Assembly (NCBI RefSeq): GCF_036014195.1
Contig: NZ_CP107918.1
Span: 6,324,001-6,388,000 of the forward strand
Direction of reading: 5' to 3'
Origin: Streptomyces sp. NBC_00442
GTDB lineage: Bacteria > Actinomycetota > Actinomycetes > Streptomycetales > Streptomycetaceae
Length of the DNA: 64,000 bases
In this document: piece by piece, positions 63,154 to 64,000 of the stretch
Position numbering within the stretch: the stretch's first letter is position 1
How the letters are laid out: each line of letters begins with the position of its first letter
Notes under the pieces: generated by a model
Database searches by the model: none
Seen by the model: only the letters and a program-made list of their open reading frames with translations
Told to the model about the DNA's origin: nothing
Program-made: the position numbers and the translations under genes

Positions 63154-64000
63154 CCGTCGAGCCCCGTACGGCGAGGGAGACGGGCAGGTCTCCGGTCTCG
63201 GGCTCGCGGCCTTCCAGGACGGCGAGCAGCGCGGCCATCCCGCGGGCGCCGACCTGTTCGGCGGGGAGGGTGAGCGTGGTCAGTTCGGGTTCGAGTGCGG
63301 TGGCGAGGGTCAGGCCGTCGAAGCCGGTGACGGAGACGTCGTCGGGGATGCGAAGCCCGAGCCGGCGGGCCGCCTTGCAGGCGCCCGCGGCGAGGAAGTC
63401 GTCGTCGCAGACGAGCGCGGTGGGGCGGGAGCCGGGGGAGCGCAGGGCGTCCTCCGCGGCCCGGCGCCCGCCGTCCACGCTGAGTTCGGCCGAGACCGTG
63501 CGCAGGCCGGCGTCGGCCGCGTGGGCCAGGGTGTCGGCCAGGGCGCGGGCGCGCACGACGAAGGTCCAGGAGTCCACGTCGGCGGCGATGTGTACGAACC
63601 TGCGGTGTCCGAGGGTCAGCAGATGCTCGGTCAGGCGCCGTACGCCGTCGGCGATGTCGAGGTTCACGTGGGCCGCGGGGCCGGGTTCGGCGGGGTCGCT
63701 GTCGAGCATGACCAGCGGCAGATCGCTGCCTCGGATGGAGGCGAGCGCGCCGGCCGCCATGGAGGAGGCGATGACTCCGTCGAGTGCGGTGCGCGCGGAG
63801 TCGAAGGGATCGCGGGCGGGGCCGACGCCCTCGGGGGAGGGGTAGAGGACCACGCCGAAGCCGTGCTCGGCGGCGACCTTCGCCGCGCCGGCGTATACCT
63901 GGGCGAAGAATTCGCTGGTCATGGCGGGCACCACGAGCAGCGCGGTGCGGGTGCGGCCGAGGCGGAGGCTGCGGGCGGCGAGATTGGGGCGGTATCCCAG
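63134..64000 (-). CDS. LacI-family transcriptional regulator, N-terminus beyond the window
   Basis: The visible 289 codons begin inside the helix-turn-helix/hinge (LGYRPNLAARSLRLGRTRT) and continue through a periplasmic-binding-protein-like effector domain. Family segments are ALLVVPAMTSEFFAQVYAGA, DFLAAGACKAARRLGLRIPDDVSVTGFDG and LTTLTLPAEQVGARGMAALL. The open frame runs off the right edge, so about 30-40 N-terminal residues are missing. It is convergent to prcA; targets are unknown. Confidence 0.92.
   Translation of the reverse strand: MGYRPNLAARSLRLGRTRTALLVVPAMTSEFFAQVYAGAAKVAAEHGFGVVLYPSPEGVGPARDPFDSARTALDGVIASSMAAGALASIRGSDLPLVMLDSDPAEPGPAAHVNLDIADGVRRLTEHLLTLGHRRFVHIAADVDSWTFVVRARALADTLAHAADAGLRTVSAELSVDGGRRAAEDALRSPGSRPTALVCDDDFLAAGACKAARRLGLRIPDDVSVTGFDGLTLATALEPELTTLTLPAEQVGARGMAALLAVLEGREPETGDLPVSLAVRGSTAAPRPA

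Overview
This is a single high-GC chromosomal segment from a Streptomyces-type actinomycete. The evidence is third-position GC bias, GTG starts, GGAGG ribosome sites, mycothiol genes, chaplins, the gyl glycerol operon and a complete Pup-proteasome locus. Gene order broadly resembles the S. coelicolor core region around SCO1640-SCO1685 (recalled, not searched). I see no prophage, insertion sequence, CRISPR array or recognisable antiphage island. Starts were moved to the best ribosome-site or family-supported codon wherever the longest open frame was clearly too long.

Layout. 0.2-3.3 kb: FAD-dependent dehydrogenase, then a Tat-exported molybdopterin oxidoreductase overlapping a cytochrome b561-type anchor. 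3.3-6.1 kb: gluconate permease and gluconokinase, divergent from a GntR/FadR regulator with a clear palindromic operator. 6.3-12 kb: two amino-acid permeases, a TetR regulator and an amidohydrolase. 12-13.7 kb: S-(hydroxymethyl)mycothiol dehydrogenase plus a metallo-beta-lactamase-fold hydrolase (formaldehyde detoxification). 13.9-18.2 kb: pseudouridine synthase, an unusual ketoacyl synthase with an extra N-terminal domain, tRNA-Leu(GAG), M20 peptidase. 18.4-19.7 kb: chaplins ChpH and a ChpC-like protein with a collagen-like stalk. 19.8-26.6 kb: small conserved proteins, a RecD-like protein that has lost its ATPase residues, aldo/keto reductase, F420-type oxidoreductase, ferritin-like protein. 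26.6-31.3 kb: CorA transporter, then a phosphatase / DUF3090 zinc-ribbon / atypical-kinase trio ahead of mshC.

31.4-37.9 kb: secreted GH31 glycosidase, aldehyde dehydrogenase, PAC2 protein, FadR regulator. 38.0-43.1 kb: glpF-glpK-glpD with gylR upstream, and matching operator-like boxes before glpF and gylR. 43.4-47.8 kb: metH and a HAD phosphatase. 48.4-51.7 kb: two tandem peptide-type solute-binding lipoproteins with no permease beside them. 51.9-57.1 kb: orphan NarL-type regulator, Fe-S RecB-like nuclease, site-2 protease with CBS domains, tRNA m1A58 methyltransferase, small secreted protein, ferredoxin. 57.3-63.1 kb: arc, dop, pup, a degenerate endonuclease VII-like reading frame, prcB and prcA, which together tag and degrade proteins. 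A LacI-family regulator runs off the right edge.

No spectacular new island is visible. The best leads are the kinase/phosphatase/zinc-ribbon trio beside mshC, the catalytically dead RecD-like protein, the decaying HNH frame inside the proteasome operon, the fused ketoacyl synthase, the collagen-like chaplin, and several short tandem repeats or palindromes placed just upstream of start codons.
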